A stretch of DNA of 64,000 nucleotides from Gnetum montanum (GCA_015680685.1 MNCI01030614.1:32393-96392), one strand, 5' to 3'. Positions 35,552-46,479 are shown, counted from the stretch's first letter. Translations and numbers: made by a program. Notes: generated by a model from the sequence alone, not told the origin.

Positions 35552-35582
35552 CCTTTAGGCATGGGTAACATGTCTTTCTAGC
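35552..35582 (-). repeat. Conserved motif 1 (element F, at the D insertion point)
   Basis: Minus strand reads CTAGAAAGACATGTTACCCA TGCCTAAAGGAAT. Element D inserted right at the edge of this motif copy. Confidence 0.7.
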
Positions 35583-35586
35583 CTAG
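35582..35586. repeat. Target-site duplication of element D (left)
   Basis: CCTAG, identical to 44,314-44,318 on the other side of D. Five bases is the usual size for Ty3-element insertion. Confidence 0.85.
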
Positions 35587-36418
35587 TGATGAGTGGCGAG
35601 GTACCTCTACACTCAACCATACGAATACAAGCATTTCACGCACAATCTAGTCGAACTTCGTAGATAGACTAGTTGTGGTATCTAGATAGTTATTCTTAGG
35701 TCACAATTCACTATCTTTCCATCTAGACTAGTGTTAACTTATCACATATAGTTTAGCCCAGAGTGAGGTGTATGATGTGTTCCTATACTAATGCTACTCC
35801 TGGAGATAATGGAAAATAATATTAACTAAGCTAAGAGAGAGTGTGTGAAAGAGAATCTAAGCTAGCCTACGTGCGATCAGCATCTATTCCTCAATCATCC
35901 ATACACATCTTGGACCATGTGCACGACTACCACTAGGATTACCAAGCACAGATCCCAGGTATGCTACTGAATTATCAAGTAGTCACACTTAAATGCTTGT
36001 GATTAAGTCGTACTCATTCTGTGTTTAATAGGAGTTTAGGGTAAAAAGATGTAAACTAAGAAAGTAGTAAATAATAATTAAATAAATAAATAAGCTAAGT
36101 GGATGCTGCAATGATGAAGTAATCTCGATCCTTATTGTTGGTCATGTGCATGTCCAAGTATGTCACACTTGAATAAGGATGTCGTACAATTACAATCACC
36201 ACACTACAGGCATGCACTGGGAGGAAAAGGGTTAAGAGAAGAACTACTTAAAACTAACACTTAAAAGAAATTCCCAAAAACTAAGCATCGTCTTTTAGAT
36301 CTATCTACCTCTTTTTTTATAGATGATGAGACAGGCCACGATATCACGTATGCGATATCACATCTAGGCTACGATATCGCATATGCGATATCGTGGCCAA
36401 CAAAATAATAACTCATCA
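35587..36418 (-). repeat. 3' LTR of element D (832 bp)
   Basis: Minus-strand ends TGATGAGTTATTATTTTG...CCTCGCCACTCATCA. It contains two palindromic promoter units (36,333-36,395) followed by TATA (36,313-36,323). The 5' LTR has only one palindromic unit. Confidence 0.9.
36313..36395 (-). promoter_or_regulatory. LTR promoter of D: two GATATC palindrome units and TATA
   Basis: Centred on GATATCGCATATGCGATATC, part of a perfect 24-bp palindrome (36,371-36,394), plus a second diverged unit GATATCACGTATGCGATATC. CTATAAAAAAAG follows downstream on the minus strand. Self-complementary spacing suggests a dimeric factor or a paired binding site, which is inference. Confidence 0.6.
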
Positions 36419-36702
36419 TACACCCATGACTAAATGAAAACTCGTCCTTGAGTTACAGTGTGAACAAGCTCCATTGATTACACAGTGGATAGGTATGGGA
36501 TTATTGACTAGTGAGAATGGGTTCATGATGCAATGTGGAATTAGAACAAAATTGATACATAACACAAAGAATGTGAAAGGAAATCCTATAGCTACAAAAT
36601 TAATGGAACTCATGTAGTTTCTAGTGGTGGTAGCTCCTCAATGGGTGCCTTTCACTTGTCTTGTGCTCCAAGTCTTGTGACTTGATGGTGTTGAAGTATG
36701 CC

Positions 36703-39474
36703 CTAGAGTTTCTCCTCTTCAATTCGGGGGTCTTGCACCATCCACGCTAATGTTCCAATGTTTGATGAAGTTGGCACCTCCCATGGGTAGGGTAGTTGTA
36801 GAAACATTTGATTTCCTTGACATACCAAGCCGCAAANCTGGCACCTCCCATGGGTAGGGTAGTTGTAGAAACATTTGATTTCCTTGACATACCAAGCCGC
36901 AAATATTGGTCGTTCCTCCTCGTAGGCTCTAGCTTTGTCTCTGTATTTTTGAAAATCTGCAAGCCATCGATCCAAGTCTATTGCGACACCTTTTTTTTCG
37001 TGGTAGCTTGCTTTAACCACCTCAAGTTCAAAATTTGCAATCTCTATTTTTTGCAATATCTTCTTGCGTTCTACAAATTCTGTTTCATATTTGATGTAGG
37101 TGATGGCTACTTGTTGCTCGAGCTGTATTCTCGGGCATCCTACTATTAACATGACAAGGTTAGCATACCATAGGTTTTCCAACTCCATGTATTTAGTAAG
37201 GTCCTGGATCTGCAAGTCCCAATTCTTAATTTCCACTTAGTGAGAAAATGCATATGTGTCCAATATTGCCTGCTAGTCAGTGTGTTGAGCACTAATAGCA
37301 TTGATGTGGGCCTTGGCCATATGGATCTCCTTCTCAATGATCTGCTTATACATTCCCACCTGGTCTTGAAAGTGTTCCTTTAGATTTTCATGTCATTTAG
37401 CCTTATTTTGCCACACGCTTATTTCAATAGCTATCTTTTGATGGATGGTGCATACCTCCTCCATTGAGAGGGTTTGATTTTTCTTGGCTAAATGGTTCAT
37501 GTCTTGGTTGACCTGGATGAATTGTTCTCACAACTGCTGAAAATGTTCTTCAAGAACATTCTTTTACTTTTCCACAGATGTCAACCAGAGGTTGTGAGCA
37601 ACAAGTTTCTTATTTTCCTCTTCTAAGGCCTTGAGTGCCTTAGTATCCACATAAGTTTACACTCGTGCTATGGAGGCATCCCAAACATCCTTCTCTTTTT
37701 CTTCTACCACCTTCTTATTTTTTGTTAGTACTTTGGTCAGTTGCTCAGTTTTGAAAGTGTCCAGTTGGTCTGTGGGAACAAATTGCAAAGGGTCCCATTG
37801 TGCTGCTTGTAGGGCCACGAGCCTTTCTTGCAATTTTTTCACCTCTACTTCAGCATGCTCAACCCTCACCTCTATCAAGAATAGCTTCCCTTTGGTGAAA
37901 ATGAGGTTTGATTGAATTATCGTAACATCATGAGGGATGTCAAACAGGGACATCATTACCTATCCTGTTTGTAGCAATCGATCAAGTGCATCCTCATGTT
38001 TCGTAGGAGTCATTGAGGTTTCGACCAAAGTTTGAGCATCCCGTGCTCTTGTAAGGTCTACCGGCAGCACAACAAGTACATTGAATGATTCCTTAATGTG
38101 GTTTGCAACCATCCCTATGGTTCCTGCTACATCTTGGTGCTACATGATGACCACTATGGCCCCTTCACCAGTTTCTAATTGCACTTGAAAAGATGCAGCA
38201 TTCCCTCAGATCTATTGTGACCAAGTTCTCTCCTCTTCTCCTGTATGGATGGACACTTCTCCCCTTGCATGATACAAAGAAACCGTGGATTGTATGGCAT
38301 CGTTAGTGATGTGGAAGAGATTTGCATCATCATGAACTCCCTAATTGACCATCTCAGCAATGGCCCAGAGATGGCTCATCGACGATCGATAATCTTGCGA
38401 CGATGGTGATGGTTGATCCTTCTATCCCATGCTAGGCCCTGCTTCTTGTTGTTGGCTGGGTCCTATACTTGGAAGTTGGCTAGGTCCTGCAAGTTGAGTT
38501 GTAGTTGGCCCTGCCATTTGTTCTTTTTCTTGTTCTAGTCCCAATGTCTCACCAATGATTTTCCTTGCAACTGGTGGCTTTAACAATTCAGCATATGAAG
38601 AATTTTGGGCTTTTCGGAAGACATCATTAGTGTATCCTCTGATACCAGCACGTCGGCACAAATTTTTGATAAGGCAAGGGAAGGGTAATGTCATCTTCCC
38701 TATCTTCCATTCTTCAAATCACCTCAGGATCTCTGTAAAGTATAGATGAGGCAAGTTAACATTAACCTTTTTCATCAATACTACACATCCCCTTGCCGCA
38801 TATGTTGAAATTATTTTTAAGCCCTTCATGGGGAAGAGGTGATAAGTTCCAGTTTTGAAATAGATCCTCTCTTCTATTGTCAACTCTCCAAACGTCCTAT
38901 CCTCCTTGCCATATGCCCTTTCCAACCAAACTCTTCATGCATTAGGGTTTGGACAGGTAGACAACTAAGCAACCTTTGGCCCTATATTCGGAAGATTTAA
39001 TACTTCTAAAATGGCCTGAACAAAAAAATCAACTATCACACCACAAATGTTAATTGTGGTGCCTTGCTCTTTGTTGTGCCAAAATTGGTATGTTTCCCCT
39101 AAGTACTAGGCACTGCTTTAAAAGAGGATAGGCCATAATGGGGATCCTTTGAGGTGATCCCTAACAGCCTCTAGAGCAAGCTTTGTGAAAGATTCAAAAT
39201 TTAATTCCACAATCACCATAGTGAATGTGTACCTTTCGTGGATAGCCTGAACATAATCCTGGGGCAATGTGAGATGTTGTCCCTATTCAGGCACTACCGC
39301 AGCTCCTCCTTCTACCTAACTTGATTGTATAGTAGTAGGGTCTTCTTGGTGAATGCTAAATGATTGTTCCTCCTACTCTGCATACTGTCTAGCAAGGACT
39401 TGTCCTTCGCGTCTCCTAGTTCGTTTGCTCCCACCTTGAGCAGGACCTGCCTGTAGTCCATGTTTAGGGGCCAT
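36703..39474 (-). pseudogene. Third ORF, best-preserved copy (element D)
   Basis: ATG at 39,474 (MAPKHGLQAG...) follows TTGCAG directly, with TACTAAT ~25 bases upstream of the junction. It is about 900 codons, mostly one frame, with roughly 13 stops, most of them TAG. The N-terminal third contains YLGETYQFW, ICGVIVDFFVQAIL, RVWLERAYGKEDRTF, ERIYFKTGTYHLFP, LPFPCLIKNLCRRAGI. It resembles the putative plant transposon protein family of Athila-type elements (L-P-x-LI-x-LC-x-x-AG). The middle is Gly-Pro-Ser-Gln repeats (AGPSQLPSIGPSQQQEAGPS). The C-terminal ~500 residues are Lys/Glu/Gln-rich, coiled-coil-like (VEHAEVEVKKLQERLVALQA), ending PRIEEEKL. No membrane span, protease or nuclease motif seen. 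The role is unknown. Position after gag in a pol-less element argues that it serves the element in cis or is packaged. Confidence 0.75.
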
Positions 39475-39510
39475 CTGCAATCACACGAGGCCAATCATTA
39501 GTAAGGTTTT
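39474..39510 (-). promoter_or_regulatory. Putative 3' splice site at the third-ORF start (D)
   Basis: Minus strand TACTAATGATTGGCC...TGATTGCAG|ATGGCCCC: a perfect branch-point-like TACTAAT, then CAG exactly at the ATG. A has TCACAG|ATGG and F GATTGTAG|TTGG at the aligned place. This suggests the third ORF is translated from a spliced subgenomic RNA. Confidence 0.45.
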
Positions 39511-39945
39511 TTTCGAAGTTAGGTTATACCATACTACTTTCCTTAATGAATTTATTTTATCACCGTGTGATGTTTCCAAAAAGATTATAATAATGAGTCC
39601 TTTTTACTTAGGTGGTTTCCAAATTTAGTTTCCTGGTATAACTAAGGGGATGAAATTATTTTTGGCACATTTATCCTTAATGTTATAACTAATTACCCTT
39701 GATAATGTCCTTTGGATGATGACAAATTTCAAAAAAGTTATGCATTATTCAACGTGTGTCCCTCCCCCACAACTAAGCTGAACACTCCAAGGTTAAGTAG
39801 GTTCAGAAGGAATGAAAATTGGAGAACCAGTGAGCAAGATATAGGTATGAAAGCAAGGGACCCACAATCGAAAGTCATAGAGAGAAATGTGAAAAAATCC
39901 CCCACGTGAATAGTTGAAAGTGATGGCAAGTGGTGCGGGGGGATC

Positions 39946-40010
39946 ACATATATATAGGTTGTTGTGATGCGATATCGCATATGTGATATCACGTACGCGA
40001 TATCGCGGCC
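39946..40010 (-). promoter_or_regulatory. Internal LTR-like promoter block (D)
   Basis: Minus strand: GCGATATCGCGTACGTGATA, then TCACATATGCGATATCGCAT, then a TATA box AACCTATATATATGTG. The palindromes and TATA copy the LTR promoter plan, but the sequences around them differ from the LTR. It sits ~470 bp before the third-ORF ATG and ~30 bp or less separates the palindromes from TATA. Confidence 0.55.
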
Positions 40011-40337
40011 TATCAATGTTAAGGCCCAAGGGAATATACCAAATTTTTGAGGATTTTTCTGAAATGAATGATGGAAACTAAGGACATGTGAACAAGTTTT
40101 AAAGGCTTTCAGGGTAATTTAGTTAGTTTTCAAGGCATGCATAATTATATGTGGGTGGAATTAATTGCTAGAGGCTTCGGGTGGTCAGCGAGAGAAACAG
40201 GCCATGTCATGGTTCATAGGAACATTGGAATTCGAAGGGATAGTAATAAGGGAAAGAACATCGTTGACAATATGCTGAGGGTAATAAATGGTGTGTGGAA
40301 GATGGGTTATGAGTGAAAATTACAAAAATTACGCAAG

Positions 40338-40395
40338 TGGGTCCTCCCCAAAGTAGGTTCCAACCTATAATGCCCTTGCGTAACCACACTTAAAA
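40338..40395 (-). repeat. Conserved motif 2 (element D)
   Basis: Minus strand AAGTGTGGTTACGCAAGGGC...CTACTTTGGGGAGGACCCAC. Confidence 0.65.
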
Positions 40396-40802
40396 GTAAG
40401 CCACACTGATTTCACAAAACACACATGTAAGTATCATCAGGATGAGGTAAGAATTCTACGCTATAAGAGACATGAGCTACAATTACATGGACAGTGAGAT
40501 GTGATAGACTATAGAAGGGATTGTAGAGATTGGGACATGAGGTAATGGGCTGAGGGCATAGTTAATCTTATGTGTAAAGCATGATTAATGTGTCATTAAC
40601 CTGTTGTTACAAGATCAGGACCAAGTTTATTCCTCTGATTAGTGACACCGCATTATTTCATCCCATGATGAGTGACTTATGAGAGTACCATAACAACAAG
40701 GTGTACAAACACTTGGTATTTTTTTCAAGGAAGGAGTGATTTTTGCTTTGTGGCACTTCCTTTGTTTTTTTTTCGATTGCTAAATCTAGAGAAGCCACCA
40801 AC

Positions 40803-40836
40803 CTTCAGGCATGGGTGCATGTCTTTCTAGTGGGAA
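40803..40836 (-). repeat. Conserved motif 1 (element D)
   Basis: Minus strand CACTAGAAAGACATGCACCC ATGCCTGAAGGTTGG. Confidence 0.65.
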
Positions 40837-41375
40837 CCCCTAGAACAACATTGGATTTTTAAGTGCCCTTTTGATTACTCTTACTGCCATTTTTTGTTAG
40901 ATCTACAAGGATCTTAGTGCAACCACGTTGCATGATAACTCCCACAAACACCACCAAAGAGAATCTGCAAGTTTCCTTGATGTCACACCCTAATCATTCC
41001 CTCTTGATCCATCCTTTTTCTTTTTGGGTACAATGAATACAAAATTAATTTTAAGTTTTAAAAATGTCAAGAATATCGCTGTACCTTCGAAAAAAACCTC
41101 TTATTGGTAGAATGGATGAGTGGGTGTAATAGGCTCACTATCCAAATAATTGATCATTCGAGACTCGATAACTTAGAACACACCTCAACCAATGAGCCAC
41201 ATGAGTGTTTTATTCATAGATGAGATTACATGTAAAAATATAAAAAGATAAAATGACAATAAGACAAAAAGATAAAATAAGAAATTAAAAGATGAAAAAC
41301 TAGAAAACAAAAATTGTAAAATTAAAGAAAATGAAAAATATTTATTAATCTTGCTTTTTATTAAAATGGGGTATA

Positions 41376-43329
41376 TCCCCCATGACTAAACAGTTAAGCA
41401 TGGCAAGGATTAATAAATGAAAGATGAGGATCCTTGCATGTTGGAAACATTGAAACTTGGTCATACTTACCCCATTGGGGTTCACACACTTGATTATAGT
41501 AAGCATAGTGGGGAAATTTATGAGATGTGGGTCCTGGATAAAGAGTTGACCCACTATGATACTTGGGACTGTAAGATGGTATGCAAGGATCGGGATGTCA
41601 CTCTTCATGGCTGTATTCATTAGGTTGCATGGTTGTTGGAGTGTTAATTGGTGGCCCTGATGAAGTGAGACGAAGCGTTGGGTTCGAAGAGAAGGATGCA
41701 CCATAGTGTTGGACTTGTGCTAAGTTGGAGAATGTAGTGGCCTTGGAACTGTGTTGTCCCTTCCTACGGTCATGTCTAAAGAAGGGATGCCTTCGATGTT
41801 GTTGAGGTCTCTCATTGCTGTTGGCAATAGTAGCACAAGTAACGTTCATGGGTTGTTGCTATGATGCAAACACTTTAGGAACAGTTGGTGGTGACGTAGA
41901 AGAAGGGAAAGGATGAGAATGTTGAAATTTCGAAGGTGGTGGTTGTGTTGAGGACATGGGTTTGATAGTATTGAGGAGAATGATAATGCGACAAGATAGA
42001 GTATGTTGACCCAGTTGGGGAAACAATATGTTGAATGAGATATGCATTTGAATTTGGATGATATGAAGGGCATCTCCAGCTTAGGGATGGCTTCCCCCAT
42101 GACTGGGATTGTTGCCACTCTGATTGAAAAAAAAATCTTTGTACAAAATCTGGGTGTAACATGATTTTCCAATGCTCATATAAATATAACAAGATTGGGC
42201 ATTAGCCCTTGGGATGATCGTATAGGCAAATGTTGCATTCATACATATGATTGGCAGTTGAGCCCTTATCTATATCATCCCTTTTTTCTGATTGTCTAAT
42301 GGTACTTTATCCTCCTTCTTGGGTTGTCAAAACTCTATCTCCAATAATATAAATATATTCTTCACACTTTTTATGCATCCATTCCAACATCTTATTGATC
42401 TTTGCCTCTACTTCCTCTAATGATTGTTGGACTAGCAAAGATGGTTCTTCCCCCTTGAGATAGGTTGATTTCTCCTTTTTATGATTGTGGATCTCTGTTA
42501 AGTTGAGATCATGGTCATGCTAATTTTTTTCAACACTCTCCCATCTAGCCATTTCTCCTTCTTCTTTTGCTACCCACTTAATAAGCTCTTGGAATTGATG
42601 GGTTTGTTGTTTTTATATTTGACCTTGGGCATACATCCCTAGGGTTTCTCTTATTGCATCACGAAGCCCATCAATGATATGGTACATTAGCCTTTCCTCG
42701 AAAAACTCATGGCATGGACAGTTGTTTAACAGTGCATAATATCTTTCTAAGGCCATGTCCAAGGGTTCATGTTGTGCTTGTTTCCACTCTTGGATTTGTT
42801 TCCTCAAGGCTGACACTCTTGCGTAGGTTTGATATCTTTCATTAAAGAGTTCTACCATTGTTGGCCAACATCGTATTGAATTTGGTTTTAACGATCTATA
42901 CCATACTTTTGCTTGGCCAATGAGTGTCATAGGAAAGAGCTTAAGTTTTTGCCAACCATTATCAATATGGTTCCATGCATAGTCATTGTAGAAGGCTTGT
43001 AAATGTTGTTGCAGATCTAAGTCATAGCCTCTTGAGAAATTGGGAAAGTTTTTTAAATCGAGCCTGGGTAGGTGGCTCTCTTTATGATGCCTACAAGAGA
43101 TTCAAACATCCTCTTGTATTTTCATTAGGCTTGTAGTGGCCAGTAGGGGTCCATCGTCATTGAGTAAGTTATGCTTTCATGTGTTGGGATGATGTTGCTT
43201 TCATTTATGTTTATATGAAACCCTCACCTTAGATTGCATACTCCAATCTTCATTGTCATATAATTCATTGGTTCTCCAATGAATTTCCTCACTAAATATG
43301 GCATTATCGTAATCTTGTAGGAGAGGCAT
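41376..43329 (-). pseudogene. gag: gag of element D (decayed)
   Basis: ATG at 43,329 (MPLLQDYDN...) lies ~125 bp after the primer site. The capsid core is open at 42,930-42,613 (AKVWYRSLKPNSI, WPTMVELFNERYQ, WKQAQHEPLDMALERYY) and differs from H at roughly one residue in seven. The downstream Pro/Ser/His-rich tail and the RRHPFFRHDRRKG block (41,849-41,598) follow H's gag, with frameshifts and stops. The zinc-knuckle region near 42,240 is partly lost. No protease follows. Confidence 0.8.
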
Positions 43330-43452
43330 GGTTGTGCAATTATGTGTGAATTTATATGTGACTTTTTATAATGATTTCTTCTTAAAAGATATATCGTTAA
43401 TTCCTATACAATGACCTTGTATGATATAACTAATCTAGATAACTAGCACTGT

Positions 43453-43470
43453 CCCTGGCAACAGTGCCTA
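43453..43470 (-). promoter_or_regulatory. Primer-binding site of element D (tRNA-Asp-like)
   Basis: AGGCACTGTTGCCAGGGA directly after the LTR end. The complement of the plant tRNA-Asp 3' end is expected as TGGCGCCGTTGCCGGGGA. 14 of 18 bases agree and three of the four changes are at CpG sites (G to A or C to T). Confidence 0.65.
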
Positions 43471-44313
43471 TGATGAGTGGCGAGGTACCCCTACACTCAA
43501 CCATATGAATACGGGCATTTTACGCATGATCCGATCGAACTCCACAGATGGACTAGTTGTGGTATCTAGATAGTTATTCTTAGGTTGTAGTTTGTTGTCT
43601 TCCCATTTGGACTAGTATTAGCTTGTCACGTATGGTTTAGCCCAGAGTGAGGTGTATGATGTGTTCCTATACTACTGCTACTCTTGGAGATAATGGAAAA
43701 TAATATTAACTAAGCTAAGAGAGAGAGAGTGTGTGAGAGAGAATCTAAGCTAGCCTAAATGCGATGAGCATTTATTNTGAGAGAGAATCTAAGCTAGCCT
43801 AAATGCGATGAGCATTTATTCCTAAATCATCCATACACATCTTGGACCTTGTGCATGACTAGCACTGGGATTACCAAGCATAGATCCCAGGTATGTACTG
43901 GGTTACCAAGTAGTCACACTTAAATGCTTGTGATTAAGTCGTACTCATTCCATGTTTAACAGGAGTTTAGGGTAAAAATATGTTAACTAAGAAAGTAGTA
44001 AATAACAATTAAATAAATAATTAAACTAAGTGGATGCTGCAATGATGAAGTAATCTCAATCTTTATTTCCGATCATGTGCGTGTCCAAGTACATCACACT
44101 CGAATAAGGATGTCGTACAATTACAATCACTAAACTGCGGGCATGCACTGGGAGGAAAAGGGTTAAGATAAGAACTACTTAACTAACACTTAAAAGAAAT
44201 TCCCAAAAAGTAAACACCCTCCTTTAGATCTATCTACCTCTTATTTATAGATGAGGAGATAGGCTGCAATATCGCGTATGCAATATCGCAGCCAACAAAA
44301 TGATAACTCATCA
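43471..44313 (-). repeat. 5' LTR of element D (843 bp including artefact)
   Basis: Ends match the 3' LTR (TGATGAG...CTCATCA). It contains the N-flanked duplication at 43,734-43,820, so the true length is ~799 bp. The remaining ~33-bp difference from the 3' LTR is one missing palindrome unit. Confidence 0.9.
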
Positions 44314-44318
44314 CCTAG
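44314..44318. repeat. Target-site duplication of element D (right)
   Basis: CCTAG, matching 35,582-35,586. Confidence 0.85.
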
Positions 44319-45280
44319 TAACTGCAAGTCTAAGAAATCTTAAAATTTCTAAGAATTCTCCTACCTTCAAACATGGGTAACATGTCTTTCTAGTGAAACC
44401 CATAAATTTTTTTTTTGTACATTTATTAGGTTATTACTATGTCAACCTTACCATAGGACTACATTTAGGTGTGGGTAATATGTTTTTCTAGTGACATGAT
44501 AAGGTAGCACTTATTTTAGACATACTTCCATTTTCATTAGAAATTAAGTAAATAATATGACTTAACATCACAATAAGACTTAGAGTAGCAGTCTTATAGA
44601 ATCCATAAATACCATTGATGTCACACCTTTTTCATTTCCACTTGATCTTCACTTTTCTATTAAAGCATAATGATCACAAGTCTATTTTAATTTTATTGTA
44701 AGAAGAATATCATCGTGTCCATGGTAAGAACCACTTATTATTGGAAATGAGTGAATATATGGCATGGTCTCACTGCATATATAACCAATCATTTAATGAC
44801 TTAATATCATAGTAAAATTCTCATTGTTTGGACTACATCTTGTTTTGTTCCTTTACAATTTATTAGAAAAAAACAACAAAAATATGTACATGAAATATAG
44901 TAAGAATTAAGGAAAAATAGGAAGAATAGAAAAATATATAAATAATTTAAATGATGTTAAGAATGAAAAATGAATAAGAAATGGGAAAAGTATAAAAAAA
45001 TGGAAAAGCTATTAAAGAATATGAAAAATTGATAAGAAAGTTGAAAATGGTGAAACAACATAAAAGAATATAAAAAGAAGAATTAGTGCCAAAGTATCAA
45101 ACTTGACATCCCCACGACTATCAGTAAGAGTGAAAATTTGAAAGATTGAATAGGTGATGAATGGTTTTGTGGATATGATAGAGTTCTTGGAAGAGCAATA
45201 AAAGTCACAGAATGGTTTCATCTATTAAATATTGAGAAGAATAAGCTTTTGTGGGTTTTTTGAGTGCTAAATTTACATGG
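44319..45280 (-). other. Post-pol module of element F (part upstream of D)
   Basis: Non-coding. It contains a pair of motif-1 copies at 44,454-44,492 and 44,372-44,402, separated by a ...CCTATGGTAAGGTTGACATA block that is also between the two copies in A (about 1,857-1,880). Confidence 0.6.
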
Positions 45281-46150
45281 CTTTAGATTGGTATGTAGCA
45301 TGGATGTTATAAGATCCCTCCCATAAATTTTAGTACATCGCATTTTGTGGAAAATGATTGGGATTATAGTAAAAGAATTCATTGCTAGGTTTTATGGATA
45401 CTTGTCATATTTTTATTTGATGTCTACATTTAGAGTACTTTTTGTGAACTTCAGTACTCATTTGAGCCATTAGTTAGTTTTCATATAAGAGATTTAGATT
45501 CATTAAGCATTCTTTTTGAGCTAAGCTTAGATCTAGATCAAGGGTACTGATAGTTGAAAGGGTATCTAGTTCTACTAAGATTGGAAAAGCATGTACTTTT
45601 ATATAAGCTAATTCATATGGTGAATACTCTATAGGAAGTTTCCAAGTTGATCTATACACCCATAAAACATCATTAAGTTTAGCGCTTCAGTGCTTCCTAT
45701 ATTAGCTAAAAGTTCAGGTTAATATATTTTTTAATTTCTCTCTTAGTTACTTTAGCTTGGTCATTTGCTTAAAGGTGATAAGGAGTAGTTAGTTTGTGAT
45801 TAACCCTAAGTCATTTCATTAGCTTTTTAAATGTAGCTCCTATAAAGTGAGTCATGTTATCTAATATTAACATGTGTCATACTTTGAATATGTTCATCAC
45901 ATCTTGTTGAAAGAATTTGGCTACTATTGTGGCTATGTACTCTTTAACTATAGTTTCTTTTTTTGCACTTTGTGCAATAATCAATGGTTACTATAATATA
46001 GGACTTTTCATTTTACATCAGTGTAATGGATCCCACAAAGTGAATTTCTCAAATGTTAAAAGGTCCTAATTATTGTATCCACTATTGTGACACTTCATTT
46101 CTGGTCATCAGCCCTCCATCTCTTTGTCATCTTTCATAAAATTATGCAAA
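45281..46150 (-). pseudogene. Integrase of element F (decayed)
   Basis: The minus-strand frame 45,659-45,474 reads YRSTWKLPIEYSPYELAYIK, aligning with A's MMFKLPIGYSPYELVYGK. Upstream, 46,020-45,840 shows the DYCTK-like and DN.THF-like regions in broken frames. Many stops. Confidence 0.65.
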
Positions 46151-46479
46151 TAGATGTTTGTACCTAAATATGGTGGGCCAAAAACAACCTTCCATCAACA
46201 GTTTTAGTGTTATTCATCATCTTGCATAGTGACCACCAAATGGTTCTTAATGCATATCTTACAAGACTCTTTGTTGATTTTCTTCTAGAACAGATCATCT
46301 TATCAACCCATCAGCCCATATGTTATAGAGGTTTCCATTAATTTCCATATATCTCTTTATCTTTTAGAGATTATTCTTTTTTTTTATTTCATTCAACATG
46401 AAGCTCTTATGTAGTAAGATATGACATGTAATTAGTAATTTATGACTTCACTGTTGAATTTATAACCATTGTTATCTTT

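Larger units (their letters stand above)
40011..41375 (-). other. Non-coding module of element D
   Basis: Carries motif 2 (40,338-40,395), motif 1 (40,803-40,836) and a GTGAAATAATG-type AT-rich spacer, in the same order as in A and H. No gene. Confidence 0.6.
35587..44313 (-). mobile_element. Element D: pol-less LTR retrotransposon carrying gag and the third ORF
   Basis: Complete structure on the minus strand: 5' LTR 43,471-44,313, primer site 43,453-43,470, gag 43,329-41,376, non-coding module with motifs 1 and 2, internal promoter block, third ORF 39,474-36,703, purine tract 36,419-36,433, 3' LTR 35,587-36,418. It is flanked by CCTAG on both sides. No protease, RT, RNase H or integrase is present, so mobility depended on an autonomous partner such as F. 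It is nested in F and therefore younger. Its CpG-rich palindromes are still intact, unlike those of F and A. Two single-N artefacts (36,837 and 43,777) inflate the length by about 110 bp. Confidence 0.9.

Noticed and set aside
43734-43820. Apparent tandem repeat in D's 5' LTR
   Set aside because: Exact copies flanking a single N, so an assembly artefact rather than biology.
45000-45240. 69-codon minus-strand frame read as a membrane protein
   Set aside because: AT-rich post-pol spacer of element F. Hydrophobicity reflects base composition.
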